Shown: positions 1 to 9,383 of the stretch, in pieces
How positions within the stretch are numbered: the stretch's first letter is position 1
Layout of the letters: each line of letters starts with the position of its first letter
DNA from: Arcticibacterium sp964021845
GTDB lineage: Bacteria > Bacteroidota > Bacteroidia > Cytophagales > Spirosomataceae
Direction of reading: 5' to 3'
Length of the DNA stretch: 64,000 nucleotides
NCBI RefSeq assembly: GCF_964021845.1
Contig: NZ_CAXHZC010000001.1
Location: 310,001-374,000 of the forward strand
The notes under the pieces: model-generated
Databases searched by the model: none
The model's input: only the letters and a program-made list of their open reading frames with translations
What the model was told of the DNA's origin: nothing
Made by a program: the position numbers and the translations under genes

Positions 1-50
1 GCAAGAGGAACAGCAAGTGACCAGCTAATTTCAGATTTATAAGTTTTCAT
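1..50 (-). CDS. 5' end of an unidentified gene cut by the window edge
   Basis: An ATG on the minus strand at position 50 opens a reading frame that runs off the left edge after 16 codons, reading MKTYKSEISWSLAVPL. The start of a hydrophobic stretch after a charged N-terminus suggests a membrane protein, but 16 residues are too few to assign a family. It lies downstream of the terminator that closes the proC transcript, so it would need its own promoter in the 51-118 gap. The call rests only on an open frame and reasonable amino-acid composition. Confidence 0.35.
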   Translation of the reverse strand, partial: MKTYKSEISWSLAVPL

Positions 51-118
51 ATTTGACTACGATTTTCTTATAAATTTACAAAATAAATTAGATAGATTTC
101 GCTCAGAAGGTACAGCAT

Positions 119-154
119 AAAAAAACATGGTCTCCAAAAGGAACCATGTTTTTT
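119..154 (-). terminator. Intrinsic terminator of the alaS-GNAT-proC operon
   Basis: The stem pairs 125-131 with 143-149 and 133-135 with 140-142, with one bulged base at 132 and an AAAA loop. On the minus strand it is followed by the complement of an A-run at 119-124, giving a U-tract. T bases at 150-154 on the other side could let it work in both directions. It lies just downstream of the proC stop. Confidence 0.85.
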
Positions 155-177
155 CGTTTAAGTCTATAGTCTGAATT

Positions 178-981
178 CTAAATCTTACTCAGCTCAATAG
201 CCCTATCATAACAAGCGATAGCACCTTTCTTAATACCTTCTCTTACGTTTTCATCATCAAACTTATTCAGAGCTGCACGGGTGGTTCCACCTTTTGATGC
301 TACTCTATCCATCCATTCGGTAGGGGTAAAGTTGCCTTCTTTGTATTGCTGTACAGCACCTTCAAAAGTCTGAGTAACTAAGAGTTTTGCGGTAGCCTCG
401 TCATAACCGTAATGCTCTGCGGCGTCCATCATGGCTTGCATGAAATAGAAAATATAAGCAGGTCCACTTCCGTGAATGGCCGTAGAGGTATTGATATCGT
501 CTTCTTTGTCCAGTTTTAAAGATTTCCCGGTAGAGCCTAATAGTTTTCCCATTAGCTCTTGTTCTGTTTCAGAAACTGCAGTGGCAGCGAAAAAGGTAGT
601 CATACCCAAACCAAGCTGTGCAGGAAGATTTGGCATAGCCCTCACTACTTTTTCTAAACCCAATGCGTTTTGCATACTATCAATGGTCACACCAGCCATT
701 ACAGATATAATAAGCGTATCTGATTTGACAAGTGGCTTCATTTCCTCAAAAAGCCCATCTTTATGCTGTGGCTTTACGGCCACCATTATCATTTGAGCTT
801 GTGGAACGCAGTCGGTTAATTCTTCAAAAACTTCAAAAACACCATCGGCTCTTAGCTCAGCCAATTTTTCTGGGCTTTTGTCCAGAATCATGATTTTGTC
901 GTCTCCTAAAATCCCGAAATCGTTAATGGCTTTGGCATAAGTCAAACCCATATTTCCGGCTCCAATTACTAGTAATTTCAT
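178..981 (-). CDS. proC: Pyrroline-5-carboxylate reductase
   Basis: This cytoplasmic enzyme reduces 1-pyrroline-5-carboxylate to L-proline with NAD(P)H, the last step of proline synthesis. The 267-residue length is normal for the family. The N-terminal Rossmann fold has the GAGNMG dinucleotide motif at residues 7-12. The C-terminal dimerisation domain contains the GSGPAY motif and the conserved segment VASKGGTTRAAL that lines the substrate pocket. It is the last gene of a minus-strand operon behind alaS and a GNAT gene, with 12 bases between it and the GNAT stop, and is followed by an intrinsic terminator. The ATG at 981 directly precedes the Rossmann strand, so the start is secure. Confidence 0.95.
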   Translation of the reverse strand: MKLLVIGAGNMGLTYAKAINDFGILGDDKIMILDKSPEKLAELRADGVFEVFEELTDCVPQAQMIMVAVKPQHKDGLFEEMKPLVKSDTLIISVMAGVTIDSMQNALGLEKVVRAMPNLPAQLGLGMTTFFAATAVSETEQELMGKLLGSTGKSLKLDKEDDINTSTAIHGSGPAYIFYFMQAMMDAAEHYGYDEATAKLLVTQTFEGAVQQYKEGNFTPTEWMDRVASKGGTTRAALNKFDDENVREGIKKGAIACYDRAIELSKI

Positions 982-993
982 ATAATATAATTT

Positions 994-1458
994 TTAGTCC
1001 AGGCCGAGTCTCATTTCTACAATGAGTTTCTCAAAACCTGCTTTTTCATAGGCTTTTATAGCAGCTTCGTTTTCGGTGTAAACGGTGAGCCTAGTCTCCG
1101 TAATACCATGAGCTTTTGCCCAGTTTTTCAACTCCGCTATAATGCCTTTATTAATTCCCCTTCCTCTAAATTCTGGTTTGACAAACATGAAACCGAGGTA
1201 GGCATATTTTTCATGTTTGAAGTATGGCTTAGCATCTCTAATGATAACACTCGCCGAGCAAACCACCTCATTGTCAATAGTTCCTACTATCACTTCCGCA
1301 TCTTCAGCTTTAATTAGCTCACCTAAGTCATAATAGCTAATATCTCCTTCTTTTAGGGTGCTATTAAAAGGTCGCTCTGCCTTGATGATACCTTGTTCAA
1401 AACCTTTCAGGGTTTCCAAATCTTCTAAAATGGCTGGTCTGAAAATGACTTCGCTCAT
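994..1458 (-). CDS. GNAT family N-acetyltransferase
   Basis: This is a 154-residue single-domain acetyltransferase of the Gcn5-related superfamily. The acetyl-CoA pyrophosphate-binding motif A is visible as FMFVKPEFRGRGINKG around residues 90-105. It is followed by the helix and the TENEAAIKAYEKAGF motif B typical of the fold. The acceptor substrate cannot be read from the sequence; small molecules or protein N-termini are both possible. It sits between alaS (6 bases downstream of its stop) and proC and is almost certainly co-transcribed with them. No operon partner suggests a specific substrate. Confidence 0.85.
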   Translation of the reverse strand: MSEVIFRPAILEDLETLKGFEQGIIKAERPFNSTLKEGDISYYDLGELIKAEDAEVIVGTIDNEVVCSASVIIRDAKPYFKHEKYAYLGFMFVKPEFRGRGINKGIIAELKNWAKAHGITETRLTVYTENEAAIKAYEKAGFEKLIVEMRLGLD

Positions 1459-1464
1459 AATATT

Positions 1465-4137
1465 TTAGGCTATAAAACTCTTTGCTTTAGCTATCGCTTT
1501 ATCAAGTCCAGAGACATCACTACCTCCTGCTGTAGCAAAGTGCGGCTGACCACCACCACCGCCACGCATTTCTTTGGCAGCTTCTTTTACTATTTTGCCT
1601 GCATGCAACTCTTTGGCTTTCATCAAAGTTTCGTCAATGATGACTGCCAAAAGAGGCTTTCCATTAATGTCAGCACCTAAAGCAATGAAGGAATTTTCCA
1701 TTTTAGCTTTTAAGTCATAAGCCAATTTCTTAAGTCCATCTGCATTTGGTACGCTCACTTTCTCTGCAATAACTTGGACGCCATCAATGGTTTCAATTTT
1801 CTGAAGCAAGCCAGTCTTAACACCTTGAAGTTTCTCGTTTTCAAGTGCATCCACTTTTTTCTGTAAAGCAGATTTTTCGTCTAACAAGGTTTGAACAGAA
1901 GCAACTAGATCCGTAGAGCCTTTCAATAACTCCTTAAGAGAGGTTAAAGCAGTTTCCTGCTCACGCATTTTTTCTAAAGCTTTGATACCCGTAATAGCCT
2001 CTACACGTCTTACACCAGCAGAAACAGAACCTTCGGTGGTGAACTTGAACAGACCAATCTGCCCAGTAGAACTTACGTGAGAACCACCACATAGTTCCAA
2101 AGAATACTTAGGGTCAAAAATGATAACTCTTACAAAATCGCCGTATTTCTCACCAAAAGTAGCCGTAGCTCCTAATTTCATGGCTTCATCTATTGGCACA
2201 TTTCTACGCTCGTCTAAGGCTATGTTTTCTCTAATCTTTTCATTGACAATATCCTCTACCTGCTTAAGTTCCTCATCGGTAACTTTAGAAAAGTGTGAGA
2301 AGTCAAAACGGGTTAACTCATCATTTTGATAAGAACCACGCTGCACTATATGGTCGCCTAAAACTTGTTTTAATGCAGACAGCATTAAGTGTGTAGCTGT
2401 ATGATTTTTCTTGATATTGCTGTGTCTTGCACTATCAATTTTGGCTGTAACCTTAGCGGCCTTTAAATCTTCCAAAGAATAATCATCAAAAGGAGCTTTC
2501 TTAGCTATATGCACGTGAAGCCCAGCTTCTAATTGACAGTCGCTAATAGCTACGCTGAAAGTACCCTTCGGAGTATCAAAAGTTAGTTCACCGGTATCAC
2601 CTACCTGACCACCCATTTCGGCGTAGAAAGGTGTTTTTTCTAAAATTATTTGATACTCGCTGCCTTTCTTTGTTTTTACTTTTCTGTATTGAACCAGCCC
2701 ACTTATAGCTTCCTCATTGTCATAACCTATGTATTCAGGGTTGTCCAACTCATTTACTGCAATCCAGTCTGCAGCTTCTTTGGTAGCATCTTTACGGCTT
2801 CTAGCTTTTTGTTTTTCTAGTTCCGCTTTGAAGCCAACTTCGTCAATATCAAAACCTTTTTCTTTTGCTATTAAAGCAGTTAAATCTACCGGAAAACCAA
2901 AAGTATCAGAAAGCTCAAATACTGTTTTACCTTCAATTACCTTTTTATCATTATCGGCTTCAAAGATGGTCTCTAGTCTTTTCAGACCTTGCTCTAAAGT
3001 TCTAAGGAAAGTTTTTTCTTCTTCTTCGATTACTTTAGTGACAAATGCTTCTTGAGATTTAAGCTCAGGGAATACATCTTCAAATTGTTTAGCCAAAACA
3101 GGTACCAACTGGCACATGAAAGGCTCTTTGAAGTTCAAGTAGGAGTAACCGTATCGGATAGCTCTTCTAAGAATTCTTCTGATAACATAACCCGCACCAG
3201 TATTAGAAGGTAGCTGCCCATCAGAAATCGCGAATGCTACTGCTCGTATATGGTCGGCCACCACTCGCATGGCTACATCGCTGTAGCTGTCGGCGTTTAA
3301 AGTTCCGTTTACCCCGTATTTAAGGCCGCTCATTTCTTCTAAAACCTGAATGGTGTTTTGGAAAAGGTCGGTGTCATAATTTGACTGTTTGCCTTGAATA
3401 GCCATACAAAGCCTCTCAAAGCCCATTCCAGTATCAATGCACTTGTTTTCCAGTGGAATTAAAGAACCATCAGCTTTACGCTCAAACTGCATAAATACGT
3501 TGTTCCAAATCTCCACTACTTGAGGGTGGTCTGCATTTACCAATTCTTTTCCTGGAGTTTTATCAACCTCAGCCTGTGGTCTAAGGTCAATATGGATTTC
3601 AGAACATGGGCCGCAAGGTCCCACATCACCCATTTCCCAAAAATTATCTTTCTTATCTCCGTAAATGATTCGTTCGTCAGAGCCTAAAATGTCTTTCCAG
3701 ATATCGAATGCTTCTTGGTCAAAAGGAACGCCATCGGCTTTATCACCTTCAAAAACCGAAACGTAGATTCTATCTTTAGGAAGTTTGTAAACTTCGGTCA
3801 GTAATTCCCAACTCCAGTTTAAAGACTGCTCTTTAAAATAGTCTCCAAAAGACCAGTTTCCTAGCATCTCAAACATGGTGTGGTGGTAGGTGTCAAAACC
3901 CACTTCTTCCAAATCATTATGCTTTCCGCTTACACGGAGGCACTTTTGTGTATCGGTAATTCTTTTAGATGGGGGAGTGGCATTTCCTAAAAAATAGTCT
4001 TTAAACTGTGCCATTCCAGAGTTATAAAACATCAAAGTAGGGTCATTCTTAGCCACCAATGGGGCAGAAGGAACCACTAAGTGTTCTCTAGAGCTAAAGA
4101 AGTCAAGAAATGCTTTTCTTATTTCGTGCGAGGTCAT
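1465..4137 (-). CDS. alaS: Alanyl-tRNA synthetase
   Basis: This class II synthetase charges tRNA-Ala with alanine and edits mischarged serine and glycine. At 890 residues it is full length. The N-terminal catalytic domain starts with the typical HEIRKAFLDFF segment and contains GFDTYHHTMFEMLGNW near residues 78-93. The editing domain shows its zinc/water ligands HTATH near residues 578-582 and CGGSH near 680-684. A coiled-coil linker precedes the C-Ala domain with the glycine-rich GGGGGQPHFATAGG near residue 858. It is the first gene of the alaS-GNAT-proC operon. A -7 type promoter element lies about 50 bases upstream. Confidence 0.97.
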   Translation of the reverse strand: MTSHEIRKAFLDFFSSREHLVVPSAPLVAKNDPTLMFYNSGMAQFKDYFLGNATPPSKRITDTQKCLRVSGKHNDLEEVGFDTYHHTMFEMLGNWSFGDYFKEQSLNWSWELLTEVYKLPKDRIYVSVFEGDKADGVPFDQEAFDIWKDILGSDERIIYGDKKDNFWEMGDVGPCGPCSEIHIDLRPQAEVDKTPGKELVNADHPQVVEIWNNVFMQFERKADGSLIPLENKCIDTGMGFERLCMAIQGKQSNYDTDLFQNTIQVLEEMSGLKYGVNGTLNADSYSDVAMRVVADHIRAVAFAISDGQLPSNTGAGYVIRRILRRAIRYGYSYLNFKEPFMCQLVPVLAKQFEDVFPELKSQEAFVTKVIEEEEKTFLRTLEQGLKRLETIFEADNDKKVIEGKTVFELSDTFGFPVDLTALIAKEKGFDIDEVGFKAELEKQKARSRKDATKEAADWIAVNELDNPEYIGYDNEEAISGLVQYRKVKTKKGSEYQIILEKTPFYAEMGGQVGDTGELTFDTPKGTFSVAISDCQLEAGLHVHIAKKAPFDDYSLEDLKAAKVTAKIDSARHSNIKKNHTATHLMLSALKQVLGDHIVQRGSYQNDELTRFDFSHFSKVTDEELKQVEDIVNEKIRENIALDERRNVPIDEAMKLGATATFGEKYGDFVRVIIFDPKYSLELCGGSHVSSTGQIGLFKFTTEGSVSAGVRRVEAITGIKALEKMREQETALTSLKELLKGSTDLVASVQTLLDEKSALQKKVDALENEKLQGVKTGLLQKIETIDGVQVIAEKVSVPNADGLKKLAYDLKAKMENSFIALGADINGKPLLAVIIDETLMKAKELHAGKIVKEAAKEMRGGGGGQPHFATAGGSDVSGLDKAIAKAKSFIA

Positions 4138-4184
4138 TCTAAAAGATTTTATTGCCTTAAACAGATATGTTTGAAAAATTCCTG

Positions 4185-4192
4185 CAAAAGTA
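4185..4192 (-). promoter_or_regulatory. Probable -7 promoter element for alaS
   Basis: The plus strand reads CAAAAGTA, which is TACTTTTG on the minus strand and matches the Bacteroidota -7 consensus TAnnTTTG. It lies 47 bases upstream of the alaS ATG. No clear TTTG was found at the expected -33 distance, so this is a partial match. Confidence 0.4.
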
Positions 4193-4363
4193 GGGTTTAT
4201 ATCATGTTTTTGGAAGGAAAAGGTAAACCTATTTCATTTGGAATTTGAGCCGAAGGCTACGAAAGTCTTTGCTTTTTCAATTAAAAAGTCTGGGCTAAAG
4301 AATAAATAAAAATAGTTGAACTAAAATTGCAGTTATGTAACTAAAGTTCTCTTATTTAGTTGT

Positions 4364-5761
4364 ATGAAACATATCCTAACACTTTTACTACTGATTAGTA
4401 TGCCCAGTTTAGGGCAAATACAAGTACTGTCAGAACTCGATTTTCAGACTAAATATGATAAAAACCTAGCCGAGATGCTCATGAAGGAGGGTGCTAAACC
4501 TCATTCTAATGATGGCTCCATAATAGCTAGAAAACAAAGGCTTCAGTATGTGCTAGAGGCTCAAATGAAAGAGAATGGTCTTTTTTTAGCTGATATAAAT
4601 GGTAATTTAAGTGTGACTTTTGGATTTAGTGAGCAGCAAAATTTAAACTTGGCGACCTTTACAGTTAGGCGATATGGTATTTCTAAAGAAACGGGAAACT
4701 TTGAAAGAGTTATTGATACTTTATCTCTTAACTCCATTGCTCCTAGATTGAAGCCTATTGTAGAGAAGTTTTATGTTAGTCATATAGATGAAATGAGAAG
4801 TTTAGGTGAAGGACCCAATGGGTTTAGTTTTTTCAATGATGATAAACTAGGAAGTACTAGCTTAGATATTTTAGAAAACAAGGACACGTTAGGCACTTTA
4901 AGAAACTTAGATTTATCAAACTTAGGGCTTACTAAAATCCCTAAAGCAGTTTATAAATGTAAGAACTTAGAGAAACTTGACTTATCAAATAATGCCTTGA
5001 AGAAGATTCCGAGGAGATTGTGGTCACTTAAAAAATTAAAGACCGTGACTTTGACAAAAAACTTATTGAAGGATAAATCAATAAAAACCAAGCGACAGGA
5101 TTCCTTGTCATTGTTAAATCTTCAGTTTAATAGAATTACTAAAATGCCCAAGTCATTGAGGAAGTTTGGAGGCTTAAATGATTTATTTCTGGGCAATAAC
5201 TATTTGTCAAATTTCCATAATCAGAAGTTTAAAAAGCTTCCGCCTATTAAAAATCTGAATTTATATAATGGAGGTTTAAAGGCTTTTCCGAAAAATATAG
5301 GGGCATTTATTTATTTGCAGGAGCTAGATGTTTATTATAATGAGTTGCGTGCTTTATCGGACAATATAGGTCAGTTGGGAAATCTTAAAACATTGGCGGT
5401 AGCTAATAATGATTTATGGGATTTACCGCAGGAAATAGGTCAATTAAAAAAGCTAGAAACACTTTTTGCTCATCATAATAAACTTGATAAGTTACCCGAA
5501 CTACCAGTTTCTATAAGATTATTGGATGTAGGATACAATCAGTTTAAGTCTTTTCCTGAGCAAATATTGAACTTAAGTAATTTAAAAGAGTTGGATGTTT
5601 CAAATAACTCTTTTGAGAAGTTACCGCAAGGTTTATTAAAACTTCAAAATCTAGGGATGGTTTTTATGGCAAATTGCACGGTTCCACTTAGAGAATCGGA
5701 AAAATTGGACTTCGAAAACTTAAAGAAGGAATTAGAAAGCAAGGGCTTACAGGTTCGCTAA
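4364..5761 (+). CDS. Exported leucine-rich-repeat protein
   Basis: This 465-residue protein begins with a signal peptide (about residues 1-17, ending SMPSLGQ). An N-terminal region of about 150 residues follows that I do not recognise. From about residue 180 to 450 there are some ten leucine-rich repeats of the form LxxLxLxxNxLxxLPxxI, for example LEKLDLSNNALKKIPRRL. Repeats of this spacing form a solenoid used for protein or ligand binding. There is no T9SS sorting domain, lipobox or C-terminal anchor, so the likely location is periplasmic or secreted. It faces away from alaS across a 226-base gap and stands alone. Its function is not known. Confidence 0.85.
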   Translation: MKHILTLLLLISMPSLGQIQVLSELDFQTKYDKNLAEMLMKEGAKPHSNDGSIIARKQRLQYVLEAQMKENGLFLADINGNLSVTFGFSEQQNLNLATFTVRRYGISKETGNFERVIDTLSLNSIAPRLKPIVEKFYVSHIDEMRSLGEGPNGFSFFNDDKLGSTSLDILENKDTLGTLRNLDLSNLGLTKIPKAVYKCKNLEKLDLSNNALKKIPRRLWSLKKLKTVTLTKNLLKDKSIKTKRQDSLSLLNLQFNRITKMPKSLRKFGGLNDLFLGNNYLSNFHNQKFKKLPPIKNLNLYNGGLKAFPKNIGAFIYLQELDVYYNELRALSDNIGQLGNLKTLAVANNDLWDLPQEIGQLKKLETLFAHHNKLDKLPELPVSIRLLDVGYNQFKSFPEQILNLSNLKELDVSNNSFEKLPQGLLKLQNLGMVFMANCTVPLRESEKLDFENLKKELESKGLQVR

Positions 5762-5820
5762 AATTTTTAGCTAAATTGCTATTAGCATATTTGATGCTTT
5801 TTAGATTGATAAATTGAGCA

Positions 5821-5828
5821 TACTTTTG
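5821..5828 (+). promoter_or_regulatory. -7 promoter element before the MerR-dprA pair
   Basis: TACTTTTG matches TAnnTTTG and ends 8 bases before the ATG of the MerR-like gene, so the transcript would be nearly leaderless. TTTG at 5790-5793 is 27 bases upstream, longer than the usual spacing, so the -33 part is weak. Confidence 0.45.
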
Positions 5829-5836
5829 AACCTACA

Positions 5837-6145
5837 ATGAAAGATATCAAACTGTTTTACAGTACAGAAGAGGTAGCACAACACTTTGAAGTAGCCCCTT
5901 CAAAAATTCGTTTTTATGAACGAGAATTCAATCTGAAAATCCAGACAAGAGGAAAAAATAAGGCTTTTACCAAAAAGGATATTGAAAAGCTAAGCGAGAT
6001 TATCGCTTTGGTAGATGAAGATAATTACACGCTTCAAGGTGTCAAAGATCAACTGAAATCGAAAAAAGTGAAGCGAAATTCTAATCAAGATGTGATTAAT
6101 AGGCTCACTTATGTAAAAGAGGTTTTGGTTAAAATTAGAGGATAG
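5837..6145 (+). CDS. MerR-like DNA-binding regulator, short
   Basis: This 102-residue protein is little more than a winged helix-turn-helix domain of the MerR family: FYSTEEVAQHFEVAPSKIRFYERE forms the helix-turn-helix and first wing, followed by KAFTKKDIEKLSEI. The C-terminal effector and coiled-coil region of full MerR regulators is mostly absent. It ends 3 bases before dprA, so the two are co-transcribed. The same MerR-then-DprA order suggests a housekeeping rather than metal-sensing role, but that is inference. Target genes are unknown. A TACTTTTG element sits just upstream of the start. Confidence 0.85.
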   Translation: MKDIKLFYSTEEVAQHFEVAPSKIRFYEREFNLKIQTRGKNKAFTKKDIEKLSEIIALVDEDNYTLQGVKDQLKSKKVKRNSNQDVINRLTYVKEVLVKIRG

Positions 6146-6148
6146 GCT

Positions 6149-7258
6149 ATGCAGGAAGATTTAGTGTATAAGCTGGCTCTAAAGGAAACAGATGGCATAG
6201 GAGGCGTTCTTTTTAGGCACTTAATAAGTTATTTTGGAACGGCACAGGCGGTTTTAGAATCTCCAGAAGGAAAATTGCTGAAAACGCCAGGAATAGGTCC
6301 GGGGATTATTTCTGCCATTAAAAAAGCGAGGAAGGGCTTGCAAGCGGCAGAAAAACTCATAGAAGACTCTATTAAAAAGAATTTCCAAATAATAAGTTTT
6401 CAAGATGCTAACTACCCACAGCGTTTTAAAGGCCTTTATGATGCTCCGCCAATCATTTTTTGTCAGGGAACAAAAGACCTGAATTATACCAGAACAGTAG
6501 GTATAGTAGGCACCCGAAAAGCAACAGATTATGGAAAAGAAGTTACCGAAAACCTTGTAGCGGAACTCGCCGAATATGGTGTGGCCGTAATTAGTGGTTT
6601 GGCGTATGGAATAGACATAGCCTCGCATAAAGCGGCTTTGAAGCATAACTTACAAACCGTGGCTGTTATGGCTGGTGGCTTTGATTTTGTTTATCCTGCG
6701 GCCCATAAAAAGTATGTGAAAGATATTACTGAAAATGGAGCTTTAGTAACAGAGAATAAAAATGATGTAAAGCCTGTAGGTCCTCAATTTATAGCTAGAA
6801 ATAGAATAATTGCGGCTTTAAGCGATGCTGTTATTATAGTAGAATCAGCTAGAAGAGGAGGTGGGCTAGTGACGGCGGAATATGGTAATAATTATCACAG
6901 AGAAGTATATGCAGTGCCAGGGGCTGTAAATATGACTTATTCTGAAGGACCAAATACTTTAATACGCCTTAATAAGGCCAAGATTTTAACTTCTGCTAAG
7001 AACATAATTGGTGACTTAAATTGGACACTAGATGGAGAACCTACTTATGAGCAACCGAGTAATGCTTTGGACTTAACCAAGTTTACTGATGATGAGAGTA
7101 AAGTGCTAGCACTTTTCATGCAAAAAGGCGAAATGCAAATTGACGACCTGAGTTTTGAAACAAATATCCCACTAAACAAACTGGCATCACTCTTACTTAA
7201 TCTTGAATTTCAAGACCTCGTAAAAGCAATGCCAGGAAAGAAGTTTAAACTGAAGTAG
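6149..7258 (+). CDS. dprA: DNA-processing protein DprA
   Basis: DprA binds incoming single-stranded DNA and loads RecA during natural transformation. The 369-residue protein has an N-terminal helix-hairpin-helix/SAM-like region (KTPGIGPGIISAIKKA near residues 46-61). The central Rossmann-like domain contains GTRKATDYGKE, VISGLAYGIDIASHKAA and GGLVTAEYGNN. A C-terminal winged-helix domain starts near residue 310. All parts of a complete DprA are present. It is the second gene after the MerR-like regulator and ends 1 base from the convergent gene at 7260. A comM/comEC-type partner is not in the window. Confidence 0.95.
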   Translation: MQEDLVYKLALKETDGIGGVLFRHLISYFGTAQAVLESPEGKLLKTPGIGPGIISAIKKARKGLQAAEKLIEDSIKKNFQIISFQDANYPQRFKGLYDAPPIIFCQGTKDLNYTRTVGIVGTRKATDYGKEVTENLVAELAEYGVAVISGLAYGIDIASHKAALKHNLQTVAVMAGGFDFVYPAAHKKYVKDITENGALVTENKNDVKPVGPQFIARNRIIAALSDAVIIVESARRGGGLVTAEYGNNYHREVYAVPGAVNMTYSEGPNTLIRLNKAKILTSAKNIIGDLNWTLDGEPTYEQPSNALDLTKFTDDESKVLALFMQKGEMQIDDLSFETNIPLNKLASLLLNLEFQDLVKAMPGKKFKLK

Positions 7259-7259
7259 C

Positions 7260-8120
7260 TTAATTCTTCTTTAAGTCTTGAATCACCACTTTTTTACTTT
7301 CGAATACTTGTGTAGCTTTTTGAAGTTCTACTCGTGCAGCTAATAATTCGTCTGTCAAACCTTCAAACTGGTCTTCAGCCTTTTTGAGCCTATCCGCATT
7401 TTTTTCTTCTAAGTTTCTTGTCTTGATAATTTTCTTTTCCTGCTTAGAAAACTCTTTGTCAAGCTCGTCAGGTTCAGTTTTGGAGCTATCAGTCACGTTT
7501 ACATCACGCTGAAGAATTTGTTGATAAACTTCATTTTTGTCATGGATAATTTCCGCAAGTTTTTCTGGCGTTTCGGTAAGTTTCTTGCCATATTTTTCTT
7601 GAGCTCTAAGGTTAGCAGCTAGGGCTCTTTCTGCCCTAGATTTTGATTTTTCGGCGTTGTCATGAAGTTTCTCCGCTAATTCTAAATCAGTATTGGCCAT
7701 TCTTAGCTCTTCATTATAATATGCTAGGTCATAAAAATCATAGAGTAATCTTTCTAAAGCCTGAGGGTTGATTTGGTTGACATCTAAAGAGCGATTGTTG
7801 TCATCTAATAAAATAACATGTACGGCAGAGAATTCTTTGTGGTCTACTATGTAACTGATAATAGTTTTTAAGTCACGGCTAATATTGCTCGAGTTTACTT
7901 TTACAGTTAAAAGGTCTTTGTCTTCAGATACACTCCCAGTTTTTGATAAATAGGTTTTCCAGTCTTTTTCTAAGGTTTTAGCTTCTGAACGGATAAAAAT
8001 ATAGTCGGTAGTGAATACTTCTCCCTCATATAAAGTGGAGCTTTTTAAAATATGCTGACCGAATGTGCTAGAAGTAGCTGTTAGGCATATAAGCAGTAAA
8101 AATGCTATTATTTTTTTCAT
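7260..8120 (-). CDS. Exported coiled-coil protein of unknown function
   Basis: I do not recognise this 286-residue protein. It begins with a signal peptide (residues 1-21, ending TSSTFG before Q). A small globular part of about 110 residues follows, with a pattern of beta strands. From about residue 130 to the end it is strongly charged and heptad-like, rich in Lys, Glu and Ala, consistent with a long coiled coil. It is probably periplasmic. Its start lies 10 bases after the methyltransferase stop, so both share a transcript. It ends 1 base from dprA in convergent orientation. Confidence 0.75.
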   Translation of the reverse strand: MKKIIAFLLLICLTATSSTFGQHILKSSTLYEGEVFTTDYIFIRSEAKTLEKDWKTYLSKTGSVSEDKDLLTVKVNSSNISRDLKTIISYIVDHKEFSAVHVILLDDNNRSLDVNQINPQALERLLYDFYDLAYYNEELRMANTDLELAEKLHDNAEKSKSRAERALAANLRAQEKYGKKLTETPEKLAEIIHDKNEVYQQILQRDVNVTDSSKTEPDELDKEFSKQEKKIIKTRNLEEKNADRLKKAEDQFEGLTDELLAARVELQKATQVFESKKVVIQDLKKN

Positions 8121-8130
8121 AATTTTTTGG

Positions 8131-9318
8131 TTAAAAAGTGCGAGTGCAAGATAAAATTATCTTTTCGTTTTTATGATTTTGGGTAAAGATTAAATAGGCC
8201 TCTCCTCCTGTATTAAGATGGTGTTTCTTGCAAATGGTCACAGGATTTAAAGGAAAATTTCTCGCCAAAACATTAAACTTTTGTTTTGCCATAGGTTTTA
8301 AGGCCTTTGAACTGTAAGACAACACTTTTTCTATAGTAAATGTTCTGCCAGGGAAATCTTCAATTAAAGTTTCGGAGGTATAATAGTGACTATGCTGTGC
8401 TAGTTTAGCTATCTCATATTTAACAGCTACACTTTTAAAAGCTCCCGCCTTCATAATGGCCGCATTAGGTTCATATAAATATTTCTGAGGTTCTTGAAAT
8501 ACTGAAAAGGCTTCGTTTTCATCTTCAATAGTATGGATAAAAGTTTCGGTTTTGTCTTTCTTAATGTTGGTAGATATGATTTTGACAGGCGTTTGCTCCT
8601 CCGGAGCTGTAATAGTAAGTAGAAGTTCTTTTACTTCATTTTGAACAGCCACTACCTCTACTTTTTTGATATTACTCAGTGTTTTCAGTACCAGCTGAAT
8701 ATCTAAAAGAGGAGAGTATTTAACAATGATGGTTGAACTTAGCTCTAAAAGGCGAGGGAGTATTTCTACTAAATTTGGACTACAGTCCTCCAATAAAACG
8801 AGTTTCTTGTTGTTTTCACCTCGCCTGTCTGGATCTAGGTAAATCAAGTCAAACTTTTTAGTGCAACTCTCTATGTAATCTTCCGCTTTTTGATTGACAA
8901 AGTCAACATTAGAAACGCCAAGCTTATCAAAGTTATATTTGACAATATTCTGTAAAGACAATATTGCTTCGCAAGAAACTAGTGCGTCAAACTTTTTAGA
9001 TAAGAAGTAAGAGTCAACGCCAAAACCACCAGTTAGGTCTAGAGCATACTGTCCTGCGTAATTGTCAAACTTATGCAGTCCTGTTTCTTCGGAAGAGCAT
9101 TGCTCAATGTTTATCATCTCAGCACCAATAAGCCCATTATTATCAGACCAGGTCGGTATTTTATTTTCGAGTTTTTTTAAAAATTGATATTGTTTAAGAA
9201 CTGCCCTAAGAAATTCAGAACTCCATTTGTTTGGGTTTTGTAATGCATAAGCCGTGATATCTATTTTTCCAAGGCTTATTGCCTGATTATGAGCTTCTAT
9301 TTGCTGGTTTAATGACAT
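8131..9318 (-). CDS. Class I SAM methyltransferase with THUMP-like domain
   Basis: The 395-residue protein has an N-terminal helical region and then a Rossmann-type methyltransferase core. Motif I is DLTGGFGVDSYFLS near residues 93-106. The motif IV position reads YLDPDRRGENN, the DPDRR form typical of a Bacteroidota family with a C-terminal THUMP-like domain. The last 150 residues would form that RNA-binding domain. The expected role is base methylation of structured RNA, but the target is not known. It starts at 9318 and heads the two-gene unit with the coiled-coil protein. Its 5' end is close to the divergent small membrane protein. Confidence 0.8.
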   Translation of the reverse strand: MSLNQQIEAHNQAISLGKIDITAYALQNPNKWSSEFLRAVLKQYQFLKKLENKIPTWSDNNGLIGAEMINIEQCSSEETGLHKFDNYAGQYALDLTGGFGVDSYFLSKKFDALVSCEAILSLQNIVKYNFDKLGVSNVDFVNQKAEDYIESCTKKFDLIYLDPDRRGENNKKLVLLEDCSPNLVEILPRLLELSSTIIVKYSPLLDIQLVLKTLSNIKKVEVVAVQNEVKELLLTITAPEEQTPVKIISTNIKKDKTETFIHTIEDENEAFSVFQEPQKYLYEPNAAIMKAGAFKSVAVKYEIAKLAQHSHYYTSETLIEDFPGRTFTIEKVLSYSSKALKPMAKQKFNVLARNFPLNPVTICKKHHLNTGGEAYLIFTQNHKNEKIILSCTRTF

Positions 9319-9383
9319 TGATTGAAATTTTCTTTCGTTTGATGAAACTTTTTAGTCCGTTTTTTGATTCTAATACGTTGATT

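Noticed and set aside
9279..9383. Longer N-terminus for the small acidic membrane protein
   Set aside because: It would overlap the start of the opposite methyltransferase gene and place a polar extension before the membrane helix.
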